A DNA stretch of 24,997 nt from Priapulus caudatus (Eukaryota > Priapulida > Priapulimorpha > Priapulimorphida > Priapulidae): contig NW_014579470.1 in assembly GCF_000485595.1 (NCBI RefSeq), positions 7,528 through 32,524 of the forward strand, in the 5' to 3' direction. Numbering within the stretch: the stretch's first letter is position 1; every line of letters starts with the position of its first letter. This document shows positions 8,829 through 19,265 of the stretch, piece by piece. Made by a program: the position numbers and the translations under genes. The notes under the pieces are model-generated. The model made no database searches, was not told the origin of the DNA, and saw only the letters and a list, made by a program, of their open reading frames with translations.

Positions 8829-9175
8829 GGTAGCGCCCGTTGGATTGGTTCGAAGACTCTTCGTCGATGTAAAGTGAGTTTAGTAAAGAGATAAAGAACC
8901 CATCTATATAAACTATAATCCAAGATGGCACCCTTCGAGTGAGTATCTGTCAGTCTCGCGTTTATCGAATTCATCTCATAACAAATGCATATAGATCTAA
9001 ATCCGACTTATTTGTTCATTAATTTTTATAATAGAAATATCAGAAAGTCTTCCCAGAGACAATAATCTAGAAAAAAATAAGACGCGAGCCGTAAACTTAT
9101 AGTAAAGTGGGACTCCCACTGTGTGAGTGTGGCACTGGGAGAGCAAGGTAACCCACTTGCCCCCTTACTTAGTAT
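8829..9175 (+). repeat. Dispersed repeat R4, copy 2, left part
   Basis: Collinear with 4705-5061 and 5284-5296. It lacks the MITE present in copy 1 and is cut at 9175 by foldback element FB-C. The remainder resumes at 12520. Confidence 0.85.
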
Positions 9176-9243
9176 CAGGAGTAGATAATAGGGAAGGAGT
9201 GTGACATCAATAAACAAGGGAAATTCGTCATTTACTAGCCTTA

Positions 9244-10065
9244 AGCCTATGACACACTAGCGATTCTGTATGCTGCCCGGCAGCGTATTTTTTCGCTCAT
9301 GGTTTTAGAACGCCGTACGAGTTGCGCGTACAGCTGGACACACACTGCGATTTTGTACGCTGGCCGTGTTACATGTACATGTACGTGTAGCATGTACAGT
9401 AACGGGTGAAAATAAATAAAGTCAGAACAGTGTGTTAGGCGGGAGGTTGTACATATCCAAATATAATTAAAATCAAATTCGCTAAAATTCGACAAATAGC
9501 CCATCTATAAATAATAAATAAGTAATTAAGGGCTGTTGTCATACTTATATGCACAACACTGCCAATACGAAATCGTCAATTAAACAATGAAAATAATTCG
9601 ATTTATTGAGCTATTTATACAGGGTGAAATTACCAGTCATATAGTTGCGCTATAGCATTTAATGCTATTTCCTTCGCAACTCGATTGCTATACTCTACAG
9701 ACTGTATGTCATACAGACACGAGTTCTCTGAACATAAAAGGGCCAAATCATCCTCCTTCTGCATAGTTCAGACTTCTTGTGTGTACGCTGTTATTTTATG
9801 TATCATGTGACTGCTTTACTAAACTTGATTGGCTGCTAAAATAAATTGCGCGCGAACATGCATGTGGACACAATGTCATATTTGTACGCACGCGATCGAA
9901 AACGGGGCGAAAATATTCAACATGTTGAATACGAGCGATGCGCCGGGCGTATGCGATCGCGAGCGAAATACGCTGCCGTGAGACCGGACACACCGCGCGG
10001 ACCCGGCACCGTATTTATCGATCGCAAGCGGCCAGCGTAGAAAATCGCGCAGTGTGTCCTAGGCT
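9244..10065. mobile_element. Harbinger-like TIR element with TTA target duplication
   Basis: Left end AGCCTATGACACACTAGCG and right end (reverse complement) AGCCTAGGACACACTGCGCG. TTA lies on both sides (9241-9243 and 10066-10068), and the uninterrupted foldback arms of other copies read 'gccttagaatacc' there. A 3-bp TTA duplication fits PIF/Harbinger elements. An inner repeat of the terminus occurs near 9337 (ggacacacactgcg), so the element may be compound. I see no transposase; the interior (9400-9840) is AT-rich and unassigned. Confidence 0.7.
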
Positions 10066-10068
10066 TTA

Positions 10069-10567
10069 TAATACCTACGATTTACTACGCGTAACTCATC
10101 CAAATTGAGCTCAAATCGTACACAGTACATTCGCCTATAGCATCGTGCGAAATCGTTTCCTCGTTTACACAAGCAATCCGGAGATACAGATTAAAACTTA
10201 CGACACGATTATCCATTCTTTGGCCATCAATCCAAGCCGATTCCCCGAATATATATTCAAACAAAAGGCAGGCAGCTACTAACACGCCATTGCTAACTCG
10301 GCGAGGCATGTGGCTCGCTGGGAGATTAGGCATCAACACTCGGCGAGCTAACCTTTGACCCGTTACGCAGCTACATGCCAGCATACCGGCGTACAGCAGC
10401 CCCACTGCACATACTGGCATGCCCCCACGCACGCACGCACGCACGCCAACCGCAATCAGCAGCAGCTGATCGGGCTCAAATCTCCCAGCGAGCCACATTG
10501 CCCGCCGAGTTAGCAATAGCGCGTTAGCAGCTGCCTTTTGTTTGAATATATTCGGGGAATCGGCTTG
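10069..10567. mobile_element. FB-C palindrome: inner left arm, centre and start of right arm
   Basis: The left arm 'ccgattccccgaatatatat...ggcatgtggctcgctgggag' pairs with 'ctcccagcgagccacat...gaatatattcggggaatcgg' on the right. Its centre, near 10390-10470, holds an acgc tetranucleotide run. The left arm preserves 'ccaagccgattcccc', the reverse complement of the unbroken target of the hAT inserted at 10568. Confidence 0.75.
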
Positions 10568-10930
10568 CAGTGCTCGACACAGCCGGTCGCCCGGTCGCCA
10601 ATGGCGACCAACAACTCTGTGGCGCGACTAAAAAATACCAAAAACAAAATATTACAGGCCCAAAATAAATATTTGGGCGAGTACAATTTCTGTTCGGCGT
10701 TAACACAGCGCCAAAACAAGTGCTCAGGATTTCGATTTATCGACAACACTCGCGCGGACACGCTTTCCTAGTCTTCCTATGTAATATATAATACGCTTTA
10801 GTACGCCGATCGAGTCGGAAAACCGCCGCCGCGTCAAACACGCCGCGCATCAAGCCGCCGCGGCACGCCTGACCTTGGGGCTCGTTTTCATGAGTAGCCG
10901 CGGAGGCTCTGCGACTGTATTCACGTGGTA

Positions 10931-11412
10931 TGCTAGGGGCACACTAGCTCTAGCCCGCGTACAGTGCCGCAGCGGCGTACATAGCCGGCCAGCAACTGTA
11001 CGCGGGCTATCGTACTAGAGCTATAGAGGCACACGAGCGTATTTTCCGCCCGATCGCGACGATTAAAATCGCCAGGAATTTATACGCCCGATCCCGAAAG
11101 GCACACGTAGCGAATTTGAGAGCGTACGCGGGTACGCCACTCGAGCGATCACATGATAATCAACAACACGTCCGATTAATTTATTCGCTCCACAAAATAC
11201 GCCGGACACGGGCAGACGAGCGATATTCACAGCGAATCGATCCGCCGGCATAAATAATTGGCCGAAAATATCAAACATTTTTTATACGGGCGATTCGTAC
11301 GGCGTACGAAATCGTCGTCGACGGTGAACGCGGGCACACGGCGAATTTTTCGAGGCGATTTTTAAAATGCGCCGCGATCGGGCCAAAAAAATACGCTCGG
11401 TGTGCCCCACTC
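10931..11412. mobile_element. Palindromic GGGGCACAC element (older copy of the 19768 family)
   Basis: Left end TGCTAGGGGCACAC and right end (reverse complement) TGAGTGGGGCACAC. Internally it matches 19768-20218 block by block: 'gcgaatttgagagcgtacgc', 'acaaaatacgccgg', 'gaaaatat', 'gcgatcggg'. Between 10945 and 11025 there is an extra palindrome whose arms read 'ctgtacgcgggctat', so another small element probably sits inside the left end. TA lies on both flanks. Confidence 0.65.
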
Positions 11413-11679
11413 ATACTAAGTAGGAAACGTAGGTCAGAACTGTTCACTTCTCGCCAACGACGTTCTGTTTATAATACATAACCATAAAAGGTGGATGTCG
11501 CGAGCTGCCCTTTTCGATGACCTTTGAAAACGATAAAAATTTATCATAAATGTCGCGCGATCACGCCCTGGGCTCTAGGGTGTTAGGAGTATTTATATCT
11601 GGTGCGCGCCAATGGGAGGATTTTCGGACAACTTTTGGCGTAAGCAAATAAAGCGTGCGTTGGCGCTCTGTTTATAATA

Positions 11680-11802
11680 CATATGTCATTATGTACGTAT
11701 TAAACAGCCCCCTGAACCCCCTGACCAGGCATCGCCCTGGACCTGACCGGCCTGCGGCCCCTGGACCCCGGCTGAAAACACAAATTGTCATTCCCATCCC
11801 TG
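11680..11802 (-). mobile_element. Possible hAT terminus CAGGGATGGGAATG
   Basis: Read on the minus strand from 11802, the sequence starts CAGGGATGGGAATGACAATT, a hAT-style terminus, with a CCCTG/CCTGACC-rich subterminal zone at 11705-11770. I found no partner end. Confidence 0.3.
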
Positions 11803-11942
11803 CATGGCTATTCTGATGGTGATAAAAATCGAGCTAGCTCCGACAGCTCAACCAATCGAAATGCTGGTAGTACCGACATGCGGATTATAGTCACGGTTAA
11901 TTACCGTTAGCAACGAGGCTGAAGCCGAAAGAAAGAAAAATC

Positions 11943-12029
11943 ATGGCGGACGCTGTGCGTGGGTTTTTTAAAAGAGCGTCGTCATCAGCCGAGAAAAACT
12001 TATGGTTCAAATTTTCTTTATTCAGGTAA
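11943..12029 (+). CDS. Short first-exon-like frame inside the hAT element
   Basis: ATG in a good context (caatcATGG) opens a 28-codon frame, MADAVRGFFKRASSS..., ending LWFKFSLFR. The last codons overlap 'ttcag|gtaaag', a good splice donor, so this could be the first coding exon of a transposase whose later exons are lost. The GFFKR/SSS basic N-terminus is compatible with hAT proteins but is not diagnostic. Too short for firm assignment. Confidence 0.25.
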   Translation: MADAVRGFFKRASSSAEKNLWFKFSLFR

Positions 12030-12519
12030 AGAAGGCCACCGGCCCATATCACAGATAGGGGCCTACAATACATACAAGTTGCTGGCGCCACACCTATACA
12101 AATACTGCATACTGTATCATATTAATATGTGTCGTTATGGTTATGATTTATATTTTAACCGAAAAAATGCCAATGGAAAATTGGGCTACCACTTTTCATT
12201 TTGGGCCAGTAGAAATAAATTTCTGGTGGCCCAAAAAAAAAATTTTGGGCCAGCCTTCGGCTGGCCGAGTGTCAAGCACTGGCTTGGATTGGTGCGCCAC
12301 AGAATGGATATCGTGTCGTACGTTTTAGTCTGTATCTCCGGATTGCTTGTGTAACGAGGAAAGCGAATTTCGCACGATGCTAGGCGAATGTACTGTGTAC
12401 GATTTGAGCTCAAGTTGGATGAGTTACGCGTAGTAAATCGTAGGTATTATAAGGCTAGTAAATGACGAATATTCCGCCTGTTTATTGATGTCACACTCCT
12501 TCCCTATTATCTACTCCTG

Positions 12520-12680
12520 TTGAGTATGCATGGCATAGACTATAGCTATAGAACAATAGTCCATACATGCGTCTATACAGAGAGAATTTGCTCGCGACCT
12601 GTGAATTGGTGGATAAAAAATTAGAATTCGTGACGTTTTCGTTATAGGTACGATAGCTCGTGCTATTAGCGCTATGAGTG
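12520..12680 (+). repeat. Dispersed repeat R4, copy 2, right part
   Basis: Resumes R4 exactly after the FB-C right end. 'atgcatggcatagactatag', 'acatgcgtct' and 'attcgtgacg' match 5296-5410, and the match reaches 'attagc.ctatgag' at the first tandem unit of copy 1. Confidence 0.8.
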
Positions 12681-12689
12681 GGATGCTGA

Positions 12690-13005
12690 TCGCTCGTCGC
12701 CATATTGTCCTACAGTCTAGATTTGAAGCATCAATCATTTCAATCGACGTCAATGTACAATCTTTCAGATACGAATCTTATATATATATCTTATTTTGAA
12801 ATCAAACTTTGTAGTCTATGATGAGAATGCCTTCAACCCGTCTTATATTAATTATTTTAAGAATTTTTACCGTACACGTTTTGAGAGAAACCTTGCTAAA
12901 AACCAAAAACGTACAAGGGGCGCTAGCAGTGAGCGCTCGCATGAGCGCGCGCAGCACCGAAATTTTTCGAACGGGTACCAAACTTCGAGCCTGTTTAGGC
13001 AGTGA
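12690..13005 (+). repeat. Dispersed repeat R5, diverged copy
   Basis: A diverged relative of 15100-15330 and 18320-18545. Shared blocks are 'atttcaatcgac/agtcaatgta', 'tttcagata', 'gaaatcaaactttgta', 'agaatttttaccgt' and 'gctaaaaacca'. The two overlapping plus-strand frames here are not supported by any recognisable protein. Confidence 0.7.
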
Positions 13006-14090
13006 TTAAGAACTCATTAATATCACTTGTTATTGATATAATAAATGTAGACCAATACCTTACTGTTTATCTGTAGATAACGCTGGTAAAGTCTACGCTG
13101 TAAACGACGGGCAGAAGAGCCGCATGATGCAGCCTAAGTCAATGTTAAGGCCCCGCTCTATGTCGCCTTACGACCTAGTCTGCCGGCAAGATTGAATATG
13201 CGTATCGTCAAAACCGGCCAGATCGCCGATATAAATCGAACAGTGAGTTTCTCCTACGATCGAAAATACGGTCGCCGGTACTGCGATCGCAAGAATTGAA
13301 CATGTTCTATTTCTATGGCGGCTTCGCGACAACAGTGTCCTGAGTGCAGCCAATCACCCGCAGCGTGTCGAGTCACATGATAATAACAAGCCAGTCCTAC
13401 CAAGCACTGTCAGTCAGTTTACAAGGAGGATTATTGCACAAACTCCTTTCTCGAATATATATTTAGTTTTCCGTATATCACATAGAAAAAACTTTCTGCA
13501 TATGATTATAACGATGTTCAGAGGAAATTGAGGTATAAATTTACGAAGTTACGACTGAGTTTAGCTTGGCTTAATGCACCATTTTTGTTGATCACGTACG
13601 TGACTCGTTTATGTTAGACTGGATTCCTGCGTCAAGGCTTTTGGGGGCTCCTGGTTTGTGCCTAAGAATCTGGCTGTGCTAGTACAAATACTGGGCCGGA
13701 ACCCGTCTACGTTTCATGCAGGAACGCCTACGATCTGATCGGCGGATGTGCAGGCGTAGTCATTCAAGTCGTACCATTGAGTAGTTTGCTAATGCTGCTA
13801 ATCGGCAGCTAAATGTAGTCGCGCGATAGTCAATCGTAGAGACCGGACCTGAGGCGAGCCTTTAGACGTGGTTAGCTATCGCATATTTCTATTATTCTTT
13901 TAGGGTGTTCGCTCTGCAATTTTATCACACCATTTACCAACAAAGACAGAGCCTTTATATAGTTTGCATTAATTAGTCTGAGGTAATGCAAGGAGTTGCT
14001 TGAACGAAACATGACTGTATTGAAGGTTTAAAAATTGTAAAAAAAACTGAAACTAGAGTGGTGTAATTTCTTAGTTTGGACTGACATCAT
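13006..14090. other. Unassigned 1.1-kb region
   Basis: No protein, terminal repeat pair or array identified. 13160-13380 is CG-rich with GATCG/CGATC motifs like those of the cacac-ended elements, so it may hold a decayed member. 13600-13870 resembles no repeat elsewhere in the window. Confidence 0.4.
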
Positions 14091-14091
14091 T

Positions 14092-14290
14092 AGCTCACCT
14101 TGACATCGTCAACTGAGCTATTGCCATGGTTTGTCGTCCGTCGTATACGTCCGTCTGTCCGTCGTCCGTCAACATTTTGCTACGGTCAACGATAACTCAG
14201 GAACCGTTTCACCCACATGTTTGAAATTGGGTATAGTTGTTACTGCTATGCTCCCATATTAAACGTCCTATTTTGGAGCACGTCAGTCTA
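14092..14290 (+). repeat. Repeat R3, 5' part, diverged copy
   Basis: Begins 'tagctcaccttgacatcgtc', like the R3 starts at 17990, 21623 and 23727, and has the same run of gtccgtc motifs followed by 'gtcaac'. It then diverges and is cut by FB-D at about 14310. Confidence 0.6.
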
Positions 14291-14309
14291 AGTACTTTCG
14301 AGCCACAGC

Positions 14310-14835
14310 TTGGTGCATAGCTGGGAGATTGGACATTGACGCAACACTCGGCGAGCTAATCTTTGATCTATTTACAGCTGGTATTCCCCCCATGCACGCA
14401 CGCCCACCGCAATCAGCAGCAGCTCCAGCTCCAATCTCCCAGCGAGCCACACCGCATCGCCGAGGGCACAAGAGAGTGGCAAGAGTCGTTAGTAGCTGCC
14501 TATTGTTTCAAGTTAGGCAGGTTATGGATTCGGTTGCTGGCAACAGAATGGAGAATCGTGTCGTACGTTTTAGTCTGTATCTCCGGATTGCGGGTGTATA
14601 CGAGAAACGATTTCGCACGATGCTAGGCGAATGTCAGGGGTCGAAATTAGCCGTATCCCGATATCCGGCGGGATAGTAGATTCTTGTACATTCGATGCTA
14701 GGCGAATGTACTGTGTACGATTTGAGCTCAAGTTGGATGAGTTACGCGTAGTAAATCGTAGGTATTGTAAGGCTAGTAATAAACGAATTTCCCTTTTTTA
14801 TTGAAGTCACACTCCTTCCCTGTTATCTACTTCTG
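14310..14835. mobile_element. Foldback element FB-D, left-truncated
   Basis: Keeps only the innermost left arm (from 'ctgggagattggacattg'), then the centre and the whole right arm, ending CTACTTCTG at 14835. At 14635 a hAT left end (CAGGGGTCGAAATTAGCC) follows gcgaatgt, the same junction as in FB-B, but only about 55 bp remain before the foldback arm resumes with a second 'gatgctaggcgaatgt'. The 115-codon frame in it is a palindrome shadow. Confidence 0.75.
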
Positions 14836-15852
14836 CATATATATATATATAATAGTATATGAAGAGCGTACTTGCAAAACTGCCTATGTCCTTTTTTTCA
14901 AAAATGAGTTTAAAGGAGATTCCTCGAACTTTCACGTAAATTTGTGTAACAAACCACTGTAAAAACGTCAGTAAATAACTCACTACACTTTAACTGAACG
15001 TTAGCTTTAAAAATAAAACTGTAAAAAGATGCATCAAGCCTATAATATTTGCTCATCGAAGAATTAACATCTCGGAAAACGTTTTTTCGCCGCAGTTCCG
15101 TAGGGCACCATATTGTTTATATTTGAGCAACCATTATTTCAATCGAGTCAATGTAGCCACTTTCAGATATCATCATAACTTTTAATAAAATCATTTATGA
15201 AATCAAACTTTGTATTAATGTTATTAAACTCTGAATGTTATTAATTTCAGAATTTTTACCATAACCGTTTTTCGAGATAGAACGTGCTAAAAACCAACAA
15301 AACGTAATCCGAACTAACAGCGACCTGACAGGACTCGTCGACTAGCTCGCTCGTTCGCTCAGAATACTATAATCTCCCAGCAACAAAACGTTGCCTTCCC
15401 TATCAGCTAGCCATGTACGTGACCAGAAAAACCATTGGTCATAACCTGCCAGTGTGTATAATTGTACATATCATGGTTCATACATACGTAACACGGCAAA
15501 TGTGCGGCGCGGAACAATCGCCGCATAGCGGCAACGGTAAACGCGTTTAAAAGATTCGGCCCAAACGTTTCACTTTGTAGTCTAAAAGCTTTGAATGAAC
15601 GTATTCCTGGCATTTTTTTTTTTACCTATCACATATATCTAGGCAAGTACAAGCGTGCAATGTTAAAAGAATTCATTTTTGCCTGATTTTATGTTTGCTG
15701 CTTGTCAAAAATTTATGGTATTTGCATATAAGCGTATGAGAAAGAAGCTGCGCGATGGAGAGGGGAATTGTCTATTATAAAGACTTTCAGACGCTCCTCA
15801 ATTAGTTAATCTAATTATAATGGCACAACTTCAATATTTATTAAATGCAGAG

Positions 15853-16037
15853 TGGCTATATGCCCGGCAGCCGGCATATATCTGACGGCTGCCGGGCACA
15901 GTCTTCGATTTCCTAAATGTCTGGCAGTTTTTAATTTTCAGCGGTATCTCAAGTAAACAAGGGTTAGGGTTAGGGTTAGGAACTGCCGGGCATTTAGGAA
16001 ATCGAATACCATGCCCGGCTGCCGGCCCATATAGCCA
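15853..16037. mobile_element. Palindromic MITE with telomeric loop, copy C
   Basis: TGGCTATATG...CATATAGCCA with long inverted arms ('gattt cctaaatg.c.ggcagtt' on both sides). The left arm carries a nested palindrome (gccggcagc/gctgccggg). The loop contains GGGTTAGGGTTAGGGTTAGG at 15961-15980. The minus-strand frame across it is Pro-rich translation of the arms. Confidence 0.8.
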
Positions 16038-16593
16038 CAGCGTAAAAATATCTTGGTGAGTAAAATAGTTCAAACTCAAAGGGCTGTAAAGGAGAATATA
16101 AATGTATTTGTTGTAAGTATTTATGATCGGTATGTTTAATTTAGAACCATTAGATTGGTATCGGTATTGCTAATATTATAGTAAAAGATGTCAGTCGATA
16201 GTTATAATTAAATTAGATTCTCGCTTCGCACTAGTGCAGTGGCAGGTCCATGAAACAGTCGACGTAGATTCTGGTCACACAGTCACACTAGTAAGACTAG
16301 ATATATGATATGAGAGGAAATAGTTGGCTTGTAGAAACGTAAATTGATCGTACCACAGGCACTTGGAACGTTTCAATAATAAAATGATGGTAAATAACCA
16401 CGACATGTATTTCCTACCGAAGTGCATATTCTCAATTGCTTACGTATTTAATTGCAAAATTGCAACTTATTCCACTGCAATCCGCAGTGTTGATCTATCG
16501 ATTTGATCCAATTCTCTCTCCGTCTTCGTTATAGTCCCTAGCACCTTTGAAGACTATTATTTATGAGGATGAGGTTATTCTGTATCGACTAAT

Positions 16594-17989
16594 CAGGGTT
16601 CGACACTAACGCTAGTCCGTTATAGTCCGAGACTAGTAAAAAATAAGAAGGACTAGTAAATGCCCCATAGCCGTTAGTCCTGTCGACTAGTTATTTTCCC
16701 CGTCCTTCATCGTCCCAATTTACCATCCTCCCATCGATTTTACTATAGTCCTCGCCTTCAGCTTCTCTCAACCAAGATCCAAAGAGCTATATATATAACT
16801 CATTGCCATCAACAAGTTTTCCCTGTTAGACGCGCTAGCATGCTCTGCACGCTAGACGCTATGACAGTACAAACATTGTTAAACAATGGGGCCACGAACC
16901 AGTCTACGGATCGATCGCTTGACAGTAGCTGTTGACATAGAACAAATGGTCTGATTGTATAAATGACACAAATAATCAGTTATACGCTCTCATAGCGAGG
17001 TATTTACATCGCAACCACATTGCATGCGTGTTTTACTTGAAGCTGTCGATACCAATAGTTATCTATAGTAGTGATACAAGTAGTGAAGCATAGTAGTAGG
17101 TAGCTCCAAGAAACGGTCTTGCTAGGGTTAGAAGACCTGTATAGACAATCGGCTGCACAGCCTCGTCGGGCTAAGTAGTAGACTAGGTACATCCTTATCC
17201 AATACTAACATCAAGGTTGTTATGTGGAAGTATTTGGACGGTGCTCGTCCTCCACCTCCCAAACGTAAGTCGCAGCTAGATAACAAATTAGATAGCCAGC
17301 GTGTATATGATAAGACCAAAAGGATGCGTACGTTCCAGCCAGTGTAGAAATAGTTATACCCGTCACTGTGGATAGAGTATGACCTGGCCAAGGGTATGCC
17401 TGTGGTGCAGGCTGTATGTCTGGTAGTTTTTTCACCGGCACTACAAACTATTGTTTGGAAACTGTTAAAGCCCATGATGCTTCCGAGGGGCACATAAAGA
17501 TCATAGCAAACAGAAATGCAAGAACCATGTCTGTTCACGAAACAGTGGGGGCAAAAACACTGACTTTAATGAAGAAGGCCATAATTTAGCAAAACTGAAT
17601 ATATCCCAATTAGAAATGCACATGCTATTGGAAAAAACGCCAGGCACTACACCGATTACGTCAATCTGTGCCAGCTTGACAAGGCCAAGGGGTTAGATGT
17701 CGGCAGCACTTACCTCACCGACAAGGCCTGCCAGATTTTCATTACGGCAATAGCTGATACAAGGCGCCGGCAACAACATTTGTTTTCTTATGATCCATAT
17801 CAAAGTTACGTATATTTTATACAATTGAATGTCTTTTACAAAACATTTCTGGGGAGACCCCTTGTACCCTCTAGCAGAAGGGGGGCTCCACCCTCCTACC
17901 CCTCGGCAAATCACAATGCTCGTCACTTTGTGCCTAGTAAGAATCCTTCGGCAGTACTAGTAGAATCTTGGAAGGACTAGTACATTTAT
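16594..17989 (+). mobile_element. hAT element, copy C, right end lost
   Basis: Left terminus CAGGGTTCGACACTAACGC followed by many ctagtcc/ggactagta subterminal motifs. The right side has the same motifs ('ggcagtactagtag', 'ggaaggactagta') but ends where R3 starts, without a GTTAGTGTCGAACCCTG terminus. It encloses the transposase remnant at 17222. Confidence 0.75.
17222..17785 (+). pseudogene. hAT transposase remnant (ZNF862-like), copy C
   Basis: The frame starts at ATG 17222 with MWKYLDGARPPPPKRKSQLD and reaches RTFQPV before a stop at about 17345, where copy D reads RTFQPAWKLLYPSL. Later blocks recur in shifted frames, including the HDA..GHIK zinc-finger half and the TYLTDKACQ segment. The stretch that encodes the first catalytic motif in copy D is missing: the sequence jumps from 'aggcgccggcaacaa' to 'catttgttttcttatg'. 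It is more decayed than D and certainly non-functional. Confidence 0.75.
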
Positions 17990-18132
17990 AGCTCATCTGA
18001 CGTAGTCAGATGCAGCTTGTAGAATCGCATGATTGTCCGTCCGGCCGTCCGTCCGTCCGTGCGTGCGTCAACAGTTGGGCACAAATCTTAACCGCTCAAC
18101 GTACGGTCACGATATTTGTGATGTGGGGGGGG
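17990..18132 (+). repeat. Repeat R3, 5' part, copy C
   Basis: Opens with a hairpin-forming start at 17990-18017 (catctgac/gtcagatg), then gtccgtcc repeats, 'caacagttgggcacaaatct' and 'acgtacggtcacgatatttg'. It is broken in a G-run at about 18124-18132, which is the junction of the tandem duplication. Confidence 0.85.
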
Positions 18133-19080
18133 AGGAGATTCCCTCGAACTTTCCACGTAAATTTGTGTAACAAACCACTGTAAAAACGTCAGTAAATAAC
18201 TCACTACACTTTAACTGAACGTTAGCTTTAAAAATAAAACTGTAAAAAGATGCATCAAGCCTATAATATTTGCTCATCGAAGAATTAACAACTCGAAAAA
18301 CGCTTTTCGCCGCGGTTCCGTAGGCACCATATTGTTTATATTTGAGCAACCATCATTTCAATCGAGTCAATGTAGCCACTTTCAGATATCATCATAACTT
18401 TTAATATAAATCATTTTATGAAATCAAACTTTGTAGTTAATGTTATTAAACTCTGAATGTTATTAATTTCAGAATTTTTACTGTAACCGTTTTCGAGATA
18501 GAACGTGCTAAAAACCCAACAAAACGTAATCCGAACTAACAGCGACCTGACAGGACTCTCGACTAGCTCGCTCGTTCGCTCAGAATACTATAATCTCCCA
18601 GCAACAAAAACGTTGCCCTTTCCCTATCAGCTAGCCATGTACGTGACCAGAAAAACCATCAATTGGGTCATAACCTGCCAGTGTGTAGAATTGTACATAT
18701 CATGGTTCATACATACGTAACACGGCAAATGTGCGGCGCGGAACAATCGGCGCATAGCGGCAACGGTAAACGCGTTTGAAACATTCGGCCCAAACGTTTC
18801 ACTTTGTAGTCTAAAAGCTTTGAATGAACGTATTCCTGAGCAATTTTTTTTTACCTATCACACATATATAGGCAAGTACAAGCGTGCAATGTTAAAAGAA
18901 TTCATTTTTGCCTGATTTTATGTTTGCTGCTTGTCAAAAATTATGGTATTTGCATATAAGCGTATGAGAAAGAAGCTGCGCGATAGAGAGGGAATTGTCT
19001 ATTATAAAGACTTTCAGACACTCCTCAATTAGTTAATCTAATTATAATGGCACAAACTTCAATATTTATTAAATTCAGAG

Positions 19081-19265
19081 TGGCTATATGCCCGGCAGCC
19101 GACATATATCTGACGGCTGCCGGGCACAGTCTTCGATTTCCTAAATGTCCGGCAGTTTATAATTTTCAGCGGTATCTCAAGTAAACAAGGGTTAGGGTTA
19201 GGGTTAGGAACTGCCGGGCATTTAGGAAATCGAAGACCGTGCCCAGCTGCCGGCCCATATAGCCA
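19081..19265. mobile_element. Palindromic MITE with telomeric loop, copy D
   Basis: Same 185-bp structure as 15853-16037. The telomeric block at 19189-19208 is unchanged, while the arms differ by a few substitutions. Confidence 0.8.

Larger units (their letters stand above)
10568..12281. mobile_element. hAT-like element inserted in FB-C right arm
   Basis: The left end CAGTGCTCGACAC (10568) and right end GTGTCAAGCACTG (ending 12281) are inverted repeats of the CAGTG..CACTG hAT type. Subterminal sequence includes 'ggtcgccaatggcgacc' on the left and a 'ggccagccttcggctggcc' hairpin on the right. GCTTG borders both ends (10563-10567 and 12282-12286). The element's mirror arm shows the unbroken site as 'ggaatcggcttggattg'. 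The visible duplication is 5 bp, short of the usual 8, so one end may be slightly altered. The interior holds the palindromic element at 10931-11412 and a short first-exon-like frame at 11943. Confidence 0.7.
9176..12519. mobile_element. 3.3-kb foldback element FB-C with nested insertions
   Basis: The left end CAGGAGTAGATAATAGGG at 9176 and its reverse complement at 12519 share variants not found in FB-A or FB-B: CAGGAG in place of CAGAAG, GATAATAGGG, and 'gacatcaata'. They therefore belong to one element. Outside them, R4 copy 2 is interrupted at exactly this point, with TTAGTAT on the left and TTGAGTAT on the right as a probable 7-8-bp target duplication. The left arm carries the Harbinger-like element at 9244-10065. 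The right arm carries the hAT-like element at 10568-12281. Without these insertions the foldback would be about 0.8 kb. Confidence 0.8.
14914..18130 (+). repeat. Tandem duplication, copy C
   Basis: Begins 'aggagattcctcgaac' and runs to a G-run inside R3, directly joined to copy D. By eye it is very similar to D throughout. It lacks the 451-bp element of D, and also lacks part of the transposase remnant. It has about 210 bp (around 16971-17180) that D does not have. Confidence 0.9.

Noticed and set aside
14283-14676. Plus frames of 87 and 115 codons and a minus frame
   Set aside because: Foldback arm shadows, frameshifted relative to equivalent frames in the other copies.
15831-16079. 82-codon minus frame repeated at 19059-19307
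   Set aside because: Conservation reflects the recent tandem duplication; the peptide is translation of MITE arms and telomeric repeat (PNPNPNP).
17128-17538. 136-codon minus-strand frame
   Set aside because: Lies antisense to the hAT transposase remnant, which has clear homology on the plus strand.
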